Part shown: piece by piece, positions 25,851 to 34,292 of the stretch
How positions within the stretch are numbered: position 1 is the stretch's first letter
Layout of the letters: each line of letters starts with the position of its first letter
Assembly: GCA_003818495.1 (NCBI GenBank)
Contig: RPRK01000007.1
Location: forward strand, 1-63,986
Source: Burkholderiales bacterium
GTDB lineage: Bacteria > Pseudomonadota > Gammaproteobacteria > Burkholderiales > Burkholderiaceae_E
DNA: 63,986 nt
Direction: 5' to 3'
Position numbers and translations under genes: made by a program
Notes under the pieces: generated by a model
The model's database searches: none
What the model was told of the DNA's origin: nothing
Seen by the model: the letters and a program-made list of their open reading frames with translations, nothing else

Positions 25851-26293
25851 AGCGCGCCTTCGTCCTCGACGGCCGGCCGGTCGAACTCGTCACGGCGCCG
25901 GACACGCGACTGCTCGACGCGCTGCGCGGACCGCTCGAGGCGACCGGGCCGAAGCCCGGCTGCGGGATCGGCCGCTGCGGCGCATGCCTCGTGCTGCTCG
26001 ACGGCGCGCCGGTGCCCTCGTGCCTGGTGCTGGCCGCGCGCCTGGACGGTGCAGAGGTCACGACCGTGGACGGGCTCGGCGAAGACGGCGCGACGATCCT
26101 GCGCGCGCTGGCCGACGCCGGCGCGATCCAGTGCGGCTACTGCAGCGCGGGCATGACGGTGGCGATCGCCGGCGCGCTGCGCACCGTGCCCCGGCCCGGC
26201 CCCGACCAGGTGCTGGAACTGCTGGCGGGGCAGCTCTGCCGGTGCGGCGGCTACGAAGGGTTGCGGCGCGCGGTGCAGTCCCTGTTCGGCTGA
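25847..26293 (+). CDS. Molybdenum hydroxylase [2Fe-2S] subunit
   Basis: A 148-residue electron-transfer subunit with two [2Fe-2S] sites: the plant-ferredoxin-type CGIGRCGAC with a later C in VPSCLVL, and the C-terminal helical-domain CGYCSAGM and CRCGGY. All eight expected cysteines appear present. GTG 25847 overlaps the stop of the catalytic subunit, with GGAGG just upstream. It is the last gene of the importer-hydroxylase chain. Confidence 0.9.
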   Translation: MKRAFVLDGRPVELVTAPDTRLLDALRGPLEATGPKPGCGIGRCGACLVLLDGAPVPSCLVLAARLDGAEVTTVDGLGEDGATILRALADAGAIQCGYCSAGMTVAIAGALRTVPRPGPDQVLELLAGQLCRCGGYEGLRRAVQSLFG

Positions 26294-26338
26294 GAGGTCC
26301 GTCGCCCGAGGTTCCGGGGACTTGCACTCGCGATCAAC

Positions 26339-26350
26339 AACGTATACGTT
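26339..26350. promoter_or_regulatory. 12-bp perfect palindrome AACGTATACGTT, candidate GntR operator
   Basis: The centre GTATAC within an A/T-rich patch is the kind of site bound by FadR/FCD-type GntR regulators. It lies about 80 bases before the SMP-30 start, and the second gene of that unit encodes such a regulator, so autoregulation is likely. Confidence 0.55.
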
Positions 26351-26430
26351 AACGCATGATGCAACGCATGCGACGGCCGGACGCCCGGCTGCGACGGCGT
26401 TCCGGGAGGCGGGTGGTGGAGGGTTCGGTC

Positions 26431-27408
26431 GTGAGCAGGCTGCCGCTGGAGGCGCTGACACCCGTCGGCCAGGACCTGCATCGGCCCGAATGCGTGCTGG
26501 CCACCGCGGCGGGCGAGCTGTATGTCGCCGATTGGCGCGGCGGCGTCACGCTGATCCGTCCTGACGGCACGCAGACGCTGTTCGCCGGCCCCGCGCCGGG
26601 GGGCCGGCCGCTGCACCCGAACGGCATCGCGCTGCGCGCCGACGGCAGCTTCCTGGTGGCCGAGCTCGGGCCCGACACCGGAGGCGTGTTCTCGCTGGAC
26701 CGTCAGGGCGCCGTGCGGCCCTTCCTCGAGCGGGTCGACGGGATCGACCTGCCGCCGACCAATTTTGTCGTCGAAGACGCCGAAGGGCGGGTCTGGATCA
26801 CGGTCAGCACCCGGCGCGTACCCCGTTCGCTCGGCTATTCGCCCGACTGCGACGACGGCTTCGTGGTGCTGGTCGACCGGCGCGGTGCGCGCATCGTGGC
26901 GGACGGGCTGGGTTACACGAACGAGATCGCCCCGCATCCGGACGGCCGCTCGATGTGGGTCAACGAGACCTTCGGGCGGCGACTCTCTCGCTTCGAGCTG
27001 CGGTCCGACGGTTCGCTCGGCCCGGCCAGCACGGTCACCGAGTTCGGCCACGGCACCTTCCCGGACGGACTGTGCTTCGACGCGCTCGGCGCCGCCTGGG
27101 TCACCAGCATCGTGTCCAACCGCGTGCTGCGCGTGCTCGCCGATGGCTCGCAGCAGGTCATTCTCGAAGATGCCGATCCGGCCCACCTCGACGAGGTCGA
27201 GGCCGCCTACCTCTCGCGGACCATGGGTCGCCCCCAGCTCGACGCGGTCCGGTCCCGCGTGCTGCGCAACGTGTCGAGTCTCGCATTCGGCGGTCCGGGG
27301 CTGCGTACCGCCTGGCTCGGCTGCCTCCTCGGAGACCGTCTGCAGCGCTTCGACGCGCCCGTGGCCGGTCATCCGCCCCCCCACTGGAACGTGTCGCCCC
27401 GCCGATGA
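26431..27408 (+). CDS. SMP-30/gluconolactonase family protein
   Basis: A 325-residue six-bladed beta-propeller lactonase candidate. Metal-binding landmarks are visible: the glutamate in HRPECVLA, asparagines in LHPNGIALR and GYTNEIAPHPDG, and the aspartate in FPDGLCFDALG. The GTG at 26431 is chosen because GGAGGG lies seven bases before it; ATG 26356 would add 25 arginine-rich residues unlike the family. As first gene of an operon with a GntR regulator, two dehydrogenases and a TRAP importer, it probably opens a sugar-acid lactone. It overlaps the regulator gene by ATGA. Confidence 0.85.
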   Translation: MSRLPLEALTPVGQDLHRPECVLATAAGELYVADWRGGVTLIRPDGTQTLFAGPAPGGRPLHPNGIALRADGSFLVAELGPDTGGVFSLDRQGAVRPFLERVDGIDLPPTNFVVEDAEGRVWITVSTRRVPRSLGYSPDCDDGFVVLVDRRGARIVADGLGYTNEIAPHPDGRSMWVNETFGRRLSRFELRSDGSLGPASTVTEFGHGTFPDGLCFDALGAAWVTSIVSNRVLRVLADGSQQVILEDADPAHLDEVEAAYLSRTMGRPQLDAVRSRVLRNVSSLAFGGPGLRTAWLGCLLGDRLQRFDAPVAGHPPPHWNVSPRR

Positions 27409-28091
27409 CAGCCTCCCGTACCGCGGCGCACACCGTCGCATCGATGGTCGATCGCGCCTACGAAGCGATCCGCGCCCGCATCCTGGACAACGACTGGCAG
27501 CCCGGCCACCAGGCGCTCGAGCAGGAGCTCGCGCTCGCGCTGGGCATGAGTCGGACACCCGTGCGCGAGGCACTGATCCGGCTCCAGAACGAGGGGCTGA
27601 TCGAAGTGGTGCCACGTCACGGCATGCGCGTGCTGCCGCTGTCGCCCACCGACATGCGGGACATCTACGACGTGCTCACCTCGCTCGAGGCCACCGCCGC
27701 AGAACTGGCTGCCGCGCGCCGTCCCGGACCCGCCGAGCTCGAACCGCTCGAGCAGGCCAGCCGGGACATGTCGGCGGCGCTTCGGATCGACGACCTGCAT
27801 GCATGGGCCGAGGCGGACGAGCGGTTCCACCGCCTGCTCCTCGAACTGTCGGGCAATCGCCTCCTCGTCTCGCTGGTGGAGAACGTCTGGGATCGCGCGC
27901 ATCGCGCCCGCATGTTCACGCTGAAGCTGCGCAAGAAGCCGGTGCAGTCGACCCGCGAGCACGCGGCGGTGGTGCAGGCGATCCGCAAGGGCGACGCCGC
28001 CGCCGCCCGGGAGCTGCACCGCATGCACCGGGAGCGCGGCGGCCAGGAACTCACCGCGCTCCTCGAGCGCTACCAGGTCCGGCAGGTCTGA
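27405..28091 (+). CDS. GntR family regulator, FCD (FadR) subfamily
   Basis: A 228-residue regulator. The winged helix reads AYEAIRARILDNDWQPGHQALEQELALALGMSRTPVREALIRLQNEGLIEVVPRHGMRV. The C-terminal FCD all-helical domain has the metal/ligand histidines in ADERFHRLLLELSGN, REHAAVVQAI and LHRMHRE. It would bind an organic acid that reports the pathway state. It lies inside the unit it probably controls, with a GTATAC-centred palindrome upstream of the first gene. Confidence 0.92.
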   Translation: MTASRTAAHTVASMVDRAYEAIRARILDNDWQPGHQALEQELALALGMSRTPVREALIRLQNEGLIEVVPRHGMRVLPLSPTDMRDIYDVLTSLEATAAELAAARRPGPAELEPLEQASRDMSAALRIDDLHAWAEADERFHRLLLELSGNRLLVSLVENVWDRAHRARMFTLKLRKKPVQSTREHAAVVQAIRKGDAAAARELHRMHRERGGQELTALLERYQVRQV

Positions 28092-28125
28092 GCAGCGACT
28101 CCGGACGCATCGATACGAGGCCCCC

Positions 28126-29220
28126 TTGAAGACACCCTCTCCACCCACCGCCTACGAGATCGCCGTGCTGCCCGGCGATGGCATCGGCGTCGAGGTCATC
28201 GACGCCACCCTGCCGCTCCTGACGCATCTGGCCAGTCGCTTCGGCTTCACCCTGCGCACGCGTGCCCATCCCGCAGGCGCCCTGCACTTTCGCGATACCG
28301 GCGTGGCGCTGCCGGAAGACACCTTCGCGGCCGCGCGGGATGCGCATGCGATCCTGTTCGGAGCGATGGGCTGGCCCGAGGTCCGCTACCCGGACGGCAC
28401 CGAGATCGCGCCGCAGCTCGACCTGCGCGATCGGCTCGGCCTCTATGCGGGCGTGCGTCCGGCGCGTTCGCTCCCGGGAATGCCGGGCGCGCTCGCCGAC
28501 CCGCGCGCGTCGGCGATCGACCTGGTGCTGGTGCGGGAATCGACCGAAGGTCTGTTCGCGTCGCGCGGGATCGGCACCGTCGAGAACGATGCGATCGCGC
28601 GCGACACGATGGTCATCACGCGCGCGGGCACCGACCGGGTCGCGGACTTCGCCTTCCGGCTCGCCGCGCAGCGCCGCGCTCGCGGCCGTCCGGGGACGGT
28701 CACCTGCGTCGACAAGGCCAACGTGTTCCGCTCCATGGCCTTCTTCCGGAAGGTCTTCGACGAGGTCGCGTCCCGGCACCCCGACATCGGCGCGCGTCAT
28801 CACTACGTCGATGCGACGGCCCTCGACCTCGTACGCCGCCCTTGGGATTTCGACGTGCTGGTCACCGAGAACATGTTCGGCGACATCCTGTCGGACCTCG
28901 CCGCCGGCCTGATCGGCGGGATGGGCATGGCCCCTTCGGCCGATGTCGGCGACCACCACGCGCTGTTCCAGCCCTGTCACGGATCGGCGCCCGACATCGC
29001 GGGGCGGGGCCGGGCCAACCCGACCGCCACGATCCTGTCGGCCGTGCTGATGCTCGACTGGCTGGCCGACCGGTATGCGGACGCGCGCCTGTCGCAGGCC
29101 GCGAGGGCACTCGAATCGGCGGTGGATTCGGCCTTCGCCGGTGGTGCGCTGCGCCCGTTCGAGGTCGGCGGCACGGATGGCACCGTGGCGATCCGCGAAG
29201 CCGTCCGCGCCGGCCTCTGA
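28126..29220 (+). CDS. Isocitrate/isopropylmalate dehydrogenase family protein (tartrate dehydrogenase-like)
   Basis: A 364-residue beta-decarboxylating dehydrogenase. IAVLPGDGIGVEVID is the N-terminal signature, LVLVRESTEGLFASRG holds substrate residues, and VTENMFGDILSDLAAGLIGGMGMAPSADVG is the family active-site signature with metal-binding aspartates. HGSAPDIAGRGRANPTATILSA completes it. Its place in a sugar-acid-type operon argues for a hydroxy-dicarboxylate substrate such as a tartrate- or malate-like acid rather than leucine or citrate metabolism. The start is a TTG with GAGG five bases before it; no ATG or GTG fits better. Confidence 0.85.
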   Translation: MKTPSPPTAYEIAVLPGDGIGVEVIDATLPLLTHLASRFGFTLRTRAHPAGALHFRDTGVALPEDTFAAARDAHAILFGAMGWPEVRYPDGTEIAPQLDLRDRLGLYAGVRPARSLPGMPGALADPRASAIDLVLVRESTEGLFASRGIGTVENDAIARDTMVITRAGTDRVADFAFRLAAQRRARGRPGTVTCVDKANVFRSMAFFRKVFDEVASRHPDIGARHHYVDATALDLVRRPWDFDVLVTENMFGDILSDLAAGLIGGMGMAPSADVGDHHALFQPCHGSAPDIAGRGRANPTATILSAVLMLDWLADRYADARLSQAARALESAVDSAFAGGALRPFEVGGTDGTVAIREAVRAGL

Positions 29221-29227
29221 GTCGCGC

Positions 29228-30310
29228 ATGACCGCACCGCTCAGAGTCGCCGTGATGGGCGCAGGCTACTTCAGCAGATTCCATCTGGAATCCTGGCGCA
29301 GCCTGCCCGGCGCTGAACTGGTCGGCATCTGCGAGCCCGATCCGGAGCGGCTGTCGCAGGCGCTCGGCGAGCCGCGCGGTGCGGTCGGCTTCGACGACGC
29401 CGCGACCATGCTCGCGGCGCTGCAGCCGGACATCGTCGACATCGTGACACCGCCGCCCACGCACCTCGAACTGGTGCGGCTGGCCTGTCGCGCGGCACCG
29501 CGCGTGGTGATCTGCCAGAAGGCGCTCGCGCCGACGCCCGCCGAAGCCCTCGCGGTCGTCGAGGTCGCGGAGGCCGCGCGCGTGCCGCTCGTCGTCCACG
29601 AGAACTTCCGCTTCGCACCCTGGTACCGCGAGGCCCGTCGCCTGCTGCGTGCCGGACTGCTCGGCGATCCCTACTCGGTATCGTTCCGGCTCCGACCGGG
29701 CGACGGCCAGGGACGGGCGGCCTATCTCGATCGTCAGCCCTACTTCCGGACGATGCCCCGCCTGCTGGTCTACGAGACCGCGATCCACTTCATCGACACC
29801 TTCCGGTTCCTGCTGGGCGAGGTCGAGGCGGTGACCGCGCGCCTGAGACGGATCAATCCCGACATCGCCGGCGAGGACGCCGGCTACGTCATCTTCGAGT
29901 TCGCCGGCGGAACGACGGGTCTGTTCGACGGCAACAGGCTCTCCGGGCATCCCGCCGACGACCTGCGCCGCACGATGGGCGAGATGTGGCTGGAAGGTTC
30001 GGGCGGCACGCTGCGACTCGACGGCCAGGCGCGTCTGTGGTTCACGCCGCACGGCGGCACCGAGCGCGAACACGGCTACGACCGCGGACCGGCAGGAGCC
30101 TTCGCCGGCGGTGCGGTCGCCGCGCTGCAGTCGCACGTGCTGGCATTCGCGCGAGGCGGGTCGCCTGCGGAGAACACGGGTCGAGAGTACCTGCGGAACA
30201 TCGACATCCAGGAGGCGATCTATCGATCGCATCGGGAAGGACGGCGGATCGGCCTCGAGCCGACGCCCGACCGCGCGCCTGCGCAGACACCACGAGGAGA
30301 CATCCGATGA
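29228..30310 (+). CDS. Gfo/Idh/MocA family oxidoreductase
   Basis: A 360-residue NAD(P)-dependent sugar or polyol dehydrogenase candidate. The Rossmann start is RVAVMGAGYFSRFHLESWRSLPGAELVGICEPD. CQKALAPTPAEA is the EKP-like motif, with glutamine in place of the usual glutamate. The C-terminal sheet domain carries ETAIHFIDTFRFLLGE, where the DxxxH-like catalytic pair appears as ETAIH. It follows the decarboxylating dehydrogenase by 7 bases and overlaps the TRAP receptor gene by ATGA. Confidence 0.88.
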   Translation: MTAPLRVAVMGAGYFSRFHLESWRSLPGAELVGICEPDPERLSQALGEPRGAVGFDDAATMLAALQPDIVDIVTPPPTHLELVRLACRAAPRVVICQKALAPTPAEALAVVEVAEAARVPLVVHENFRFAPWYREARRLLRAGLLGDPYSVSFRLRPGDGQGRAAYLDRQPYFRTMPRLLVYETAIHFIDTFRFLLGEVEAVTARLRRINPDIAGEDAGYVIFEFAGGTTGLFDGNRLSGHPADDLRRTMGEMWLEGSGGTLRLDGQARLWFTPHGGTEREHGYDRGPAGAFAGGAVAALQSHVLAFARGGSPAENTGREYLRNIDIQEAIYRSHREGRRIGLEPTPDRAPAQTPRGDIR

Positions 30311-31302
30311 AGCCCATCGTTCGCATCGCCGCGCTCGCGCTCGGCGCCAGCCTGGCCCTGCCGGTCGCCGCCCAGACCGTTCTGAAGTTCAGCCACACCG
30401 ACCAGCCCGGCGGGTTGCGCCACAAGTCGGCGGAGCTCTTCGGCGAGCGGGTCTCGCAGTACACCCAGGGCCGCTACCGGGTCCAGGTCTACCCGGCCGG
30501 CCAGCTCGCCAACGATCCGAAAGGCGTCGAGCAGCTCCAGCTCGGCGGCATCGACTTCACCGTGAGCGGCACCGGAACCTATGCCGCGCACATTCCGACC
30601 CTGAACCTGACCGCGCTGCCCTACGTGGTCGAGACGTACGAGCAGGGCTGGAAGCTCTACGACGAGTCGAAGTGGATGCAGGCGCAGTTCGACAAGGCAC
30701 CGGAGAAGGGTTTCCGCTTCTTGTCGACCTTCGAAGCCGGCTTTCGCTCGATGACGACCCGGGACCCGCTCGCGACGCCCGCCGATGCGAAGGGCAAGAA
30801 GCTGCGCACCTTCCCGAACGAGATGATGCGCTGGACGCTCGAGTCGATGGGCTTCGCGGTGCAGATCATGCCGCTGCCCGAGGTGTACCTCGCGATCCAG
30901 CAGGGCACGGTGTCCGGCCAGGAGAACCCGGTCGACACGATCCACGCCAACAAGTTCTACGAGGTGGCGCCCCACGTGACGCTGACCCAGCATGTCTACA
31001 GTCCGATTCCGCTGACGGTCTCCGAGAAGACGTGGCAGAAGCTCTCGGCCGCCGATCGAGACGCGATCCGAAGGGCTGCGGTCGAGGCCGCCGCCTTCAG
31101 CCGCAAGGAAGTGGCCGCAGCCGAGGCGAGCCAGATCGCCGACATGCAGTCGAAGGGCGCGAAGATCGGTCGGCCCGCACTCGGACCGTTTCGCGATGCG
31201 GTGCAGACGGCCTACGTGAAGGCACGAGAGAAGTACGGTGCCGACGTCGACGTCCTGCTGGCCGACGCCGAGGCAGTGCGCCGCGCGCTGCCCGGGAAAT
31301 GA
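30307..31302 (+). CDS. TRAP transporter substrate-binding protein, DctP family
   Basis: A 331-residue periplasmic receptor. The signal peptide ends near LPVAAQ; VLKFSHTDQPGGLRHKSAELFGERVSQYTQGRYRVQVYPAGQL is the DctP opening. The conserved segment with the carboxylate-binding arginine region is KGKKLRTFPNEMMRWTLESMGF, and QQGTVSGQENPVDTI is the family signature. CGAGGAGACATCCG before ATG 30307 is a strong ribosome site. It captures an organic or sugar acid for the DctQM pair that follows. Confidence 0.92.
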   Translation: MKPIVRIAALALGASLALPVAAQTVLKFSHTDQPGGLRHKSAELFGERVSQYTQGRYRVQVYPAGQLANDPKGVEQLQLGGIDFTVSGTGTYAAHIPTLNLTALPYVVETYEQGWKLYDESKWMQAQFDKAPEKGFRFLSTFEAGFRSMTTRDPLATPADAKGKKLRTFPNEMMRWTLESMGFAVQIMPLPEVYLAIQQGTVSGQENPVDTIHANKFYEVAPHVTLTQHVYSPIPLTVSEKTWQKLSAADRDAIRRAAVEAAAFSRKEVAAAEASQIADMQSKGAKIGRPALGPFRDAVQTAYVKAREKYGADVDVLLADAEAVRRALPGK

Positions 31303-31805
31303 GCGTCGGCCTGCTGCCGCCCGCCCCGCCGGAGCCGCCCGTCGTGCGCCTGATCGGGTCGGCGGTGGACTGGAGCATCGTCCTCATCGGCACGATGATG
31401 GTCGGGCTGGTCTTCGCGAACGTGGTGCTCCACCTGTTCGCGCTCGATCTCGCCTGGGTGATCGAGCTCTCGGAGCTGCTCCTCGTCTGGGTGACCTTCC
31501 TGGGCGCCGCGGCGGCCACCCGACGGGGCGGCCACATGGCGATCAGCGAGCTGGTGGATCTCTTCGGCGGACGGGCACGGCGCATCCTGCGCGTCGCGAT
31601 CGCGGTGGCGGTGTGCGGGGTGCTCTGCATGCTGCTGGTCTACGGCGGTCGGCTCGTCTCCGCCAGCTGGGGCAGCGTCCTCACGGTGCTCGACTGGCCG
31701 ATGGCCGTCCAGTACCTCGCGCTGCCGGTCGGTGCGGCACTCACGCTGGTGTTCGCAGGCTGGGACGTCGTCCAGGCGTGGCGCGGACCGGTCACCGGCG
31801 CCTGA
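31299..31805 (+). CDS. TRAP transporter small permease, DctQ family
   Basis: A 168-residue membrane protein with four hydrophobic segments (WSIVLIGTMMVGLVFANVVLHLF and three more) and the family ELLLVWVTFLGAAAATRRGGHMAI. It joins the large permease in the inner membrane. It overlaps the receptor gene by ATGA. Confidence 0.92.
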   Translation: MSVGLLPPAPPEPPVVRLIGSAVDWSIVLIGTMMVGLVFANVVLHLFALDLAWVIELSELLLVWVTFLGAAAATRRGGHMAISELVDLFGGRARRILRVAIAVAVCGVLCMLLVYGGRLVSASWGSVLTVLDWPMAVQYLALPVGAALTLVFAGWDVVQAWRGPVTGA

Positions 31806-31818
31806 GGCGTCCTTCGAC

Positions 31819-33105
31819 ATGGCACTCCTGCAGATCTTCGGGCTGTTCTTCGCGATGGCCCTGCTCGGCCTGCCGCTCGTCTACGCGCTGCTCGCGACCA
31901 CCGTGGGCTTCATCGCCTGGAAGGGGCTCGGACATCCGCTCGAGACGATCTTCCTCACCTACATCGGCGGCGTCGAACCGTTCATCCTGATCGCGGTCCC
32001 GCTGTTCGTCGTGGCGGGCGAGCTGCTGTCGCACGGCGGCGTCGGCCGCCGGATCATCGCCTTCGCACGCACGGTGTTCGGCTTCATGCCGGGTGGGCTC
32101 GGCATCGTCACCGTCGCCGCCTGCCTGCTGTTCGGCGGCGTCTCGGGCTCCGCGATCGCGGGGGCGGCGGCGGTCGGCAGCGTGATGATCCCGGCGATGG
32201 TCGATCGTGGGTATCCGAAGGCATTCGCCGCCGCGCTGGTCGCGACCGCGGGCACGCTCGCGATCATCATTCCGCCCTCGATCCCGATGCTCGTCTACGG
32301 CTTCGTGGCCGGGGCTTCGGTACGCGACCTGTTCCTGTCCGGGATCGTCCCCGGATTGCTCTTCGGCATCGCGATGATGCTGATCTGCGTCCATCATGGG
32401 CGCAGGTACGGCTGGGACACCGGAGGCGCACGCGCCAGCCGGACGGAGATCTGGACGGCGTTCCGGGAGGCGCTGCCGGCGCTGACGATGCCGCTGCTGA
32501 TCCTGGGCGGCATCTGGACCGGGATGTTCACGCCGACGGAATCGGCCGCGGTGGCGGTGGTCTACGGCCTGCTCGTCTCGATCGTCGTGTACCGCGACCT
32601 GACGTGGCGCGACCTGCCGGGGCTGATGCTCAATGCCTTCGTCACCAGCGCGGTGGTGATGGTGGTGGTCGGCGCGACGGCCGCGCTCGCGTGGCTCATC
32701 ACCGTCGAGCAGATCCCCGCACAGCTGACGCAGATGGTCCGCGACTTCACCGCGGCCCGATGGTCGTTCCTGCTGCTGGTCAACGGCGTGCTGCTGGTGC
32801 TCGGCATCTTCCTCGAGCCGCTGCCCGCGCTGGTGCTGACCGCGCCGGTGCTCGTGCCGCTCGCTCGCGCCTACGGCATCGACCTCGTCCACCTCGGGCT
32901 GCTGATGACGTGCAACCTCGCGATCGGCCTGTATTCCCCGCCGGTGGGCGGGACGCTGTTCGTCGCGGGCCGCATCGCCGGCGTCGGCATCGGAGCGATC
33001 AGTCGGGCGCTGGTGCCTCTGTTCGCGTCCAGCCTAGTGGTGCTGGTGCTGATCACCTATGTCGAGTGGCTGCCGATGGGGCTGGTCTGGCTGATGCGCA
33101 ACTGA
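31819..33105 (+). CDS. TRAP transporter large permease, DctM family
   Basis: A 428-residue sodium-coupled membrane transporter with about twelve hydrophobic segments. Family landmarks include FGGVSGSAIAGAAAVG, AIIIPPSIPMLVYG, FTPTESAAVAVVYGL and NLAIGLYSPPVGGTLFVA. It is the last gene of the sugar-acid unit; its end is only 12 bases from the convergent MetE-core gene, leaving little room for a terminator. Confidence 0.93.
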   Translation: MALLQIFGLFFAMALLGLPLVYALLATTVGFIAWKGLGHPLETIFLTYIGGVEPFILIAVPLFVVAGELLSHGGVGRRIIAFARTVFGFMPGGLGIVTVAACLLFGGVSGSAIAGAAAVGSVMIPAMVDRGYPKAFAAALVATAGTLAIIIPPSIPMLVYGFVAGASVRDLFLSGIVPGLLFGIAMMLICVHHGRRYGWDTGGARASRTEIWTAFREALPALTMPLLILGGIWTGMFTPTESAAVAVVYGLLVSIVVYRDLTWRDLPGLMLNAFVTSAVVMVVVGATAALAWLITVEQIPAQLTQMVRDFTAARWSFLLLVNGVLLVLGIFLEPLPALVLTAPVLVPLARAYGIDLVHLGLLMTCNLAIGLYSPPVGGTLFVAGRIAGVGIGAISRALVPLFASSLVVLVLITYVEWLPMGLVWLMRN

Positions 33106-33117
33106 ACGGTCGCTCCC

Positions 33118-34122
33118 TCAGCCCCCCGCCCGCTCGAACAGGTCCCGCCCCGCCGGCATCGCGCGGATCTTCGCGTCCGCGATCGGCCGCTTGAGCATCC
33201 AGAACCCGCAGTCGGGGTGGATGTACGCCACGCGGCCCGCGCCGAGCACCGATTCGGCGCGCTCGATCGCGCGCGCGACCTGCTCCGGGGTCTCGACCTC
33301 GTTGGCCTTGATGTCGATCACGCCGAGGCCGAAGCCGATCTTCGGGTCGAGCTCGCGGAACGCGGCCAGCTCCTCGGGCGGGCGATGCGCGACCTCCATC
33401 ACGATGTGGTCGGCATGCAGCGCGTTCAGGTAGCGCATCAGCCGGTCCCAGGTGCCCTTCTGCACCGACTGCCCGCCGTAGTTGCCGAAGCACAGGTGGA
33501 CCGCCGCCTTGCCCGGCACCGCGTCGAGCACGCGGTTGATCGCCGCCGCGGCCCACGCCCACTCCTCGGGATGGCCCGGCAGGTTCGCCTCGTCGATCTG
33601 CACCACCGCGGCCTCGCAGTGACGCACCTGCTCGGCGAGCGCGTCGCCGATCGCGGCGGCGAGGTCGGGCAGGTTGCCGTAGTGCCGGTCGATCAGCGTC
33701 TTGGCCAGCATGTGCGGGCCGGTGACGGTGAACTTCAGCGGCTTCGTGGCGAGCGCCTTCGCGCGCGCGCAGGCCAGCGGCAGGTCGAGCGCGCCGCTGC
33801 CGATCGGCCCGATCACCGTGCCCGGCGGGCGCGTGCGGAACCGCATGCCGGAGCTGGCCCGGTAGGCGATCAGGTCCTCGAACGAGAAGCGCTGCGTGAT
33901 CCCGTCCATCGGACGCACGAAGTACTCGATCATCCCGTTGGTCTCGGGATGGTTGACGTCGAAGCGGTAGAGCTCGCCGTCGCAGACCAGGTCGATGCCG
34001 GCCTGCTCCTGGATCCCGATGACGACACGCGTGGCGTCGGCGAGCGCCTGCTCGGACGGCAGCGAGACCAGCCAGTCCGGGACCGGATAGGAGCCGACGA
34101 CGGTGGTCTGGATGCGGGGCAT
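33118..34122 (-). CDS. MetE-core (cobalamin-independent methionine synthase C-domain) methyltransferase
   Basis: A 334-residue protein with only the catalytic barrel of MetE; the folate-binding N-terminal half of classical MetE is absent. All zinc ligands are visible: H209 and C211 in VHLCFGNYGG, E243 in VMEVAHR and C305 in HPDCGFWML. TVVGSYPVP and VQIDEANLPG match the barrel core. It should therefore transfer a methyl group to a thiol, but from a donor other than methyltetrahydrofolate; folate-independent core-MetE methionine synthases are known. GGAGA precedes ATG 34122. It is divergent from the Gfo/DUF993/isomerase unit and shares two TetR-type palindromes with it, so a catabolic role in that pathway is also possible. 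Confidence 0.85.
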   Translation of the reverse strand: MPRIQTTVVGSYPVPDWLVSLPSEQALADATRVVIGIQEQAGIDLVCDGELYRFDVNHPETNGMIEYFVRPMDGITQRFSFEDLIAYRASSGMRFRTRPPGTVIGPIGSGALDLPLACARAKALATKPLKFTVTGPHMLAKTLIDRHYGNLPDLAAAIGDALAEQVRHCEAAVVQIDEANLPGHPEEWAWAAAAINRVLDAVPGKAAVHLCFGNYGGQSVQKGTWDRLMRYLNALHADHIVMEVAHRPPEELAAFRELDPKIGFGLGVIDIKANEVETPEQVARAIERAESVLGAGRVAYIHPDCGFWMLKRPIADAKIRAMPAGRDLFERAGG

Positions 34123-34153
34123 GGCGCGTCTCCGGGGCTGGCTCGGCGGCCGA

Positions 34154-34171
34154 GTTAACCGTCTGGTGATG
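34154..34171. promoter_or_regulatory. Candidate TetR operator, GTTAAC-CGTCTG-GTGATG
   Basis: One perfect half-site and one weaker half-site with the same 6-base spacing as the site at 1790-1809. It lies 32 bases before the MetE-core ATG on the minus strand. Confidence 0.45.
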
Positions 34172-34238
34172 AAGCGATGGTATCGACGCGCTCCGGACCG
34201 GGCAAGGGTTGACGCTGGACGCCTCGGATCGGAAAATT

Positions 34239-34256
34239 ATTAACCAACGGGTTACA
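34239..34256. promoter_or_regulatory. Candidate TetR operator, ATTAAC-CAACGG-GTTACA
   Basis: The core TTAACC-N4-GGTTAC matches the palindrome at the TetR gene. It lies 37 bases before the Gfo/Idh/MocA ATG, in an unusually A/T-rich patch, and together with the site at 34154 covers both divergent starts. Confidence 0.55.
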
Positions 34257-34292
34257 ACCCGGCCTTCACTGCACGCAGGGAGCGTCCCACCG

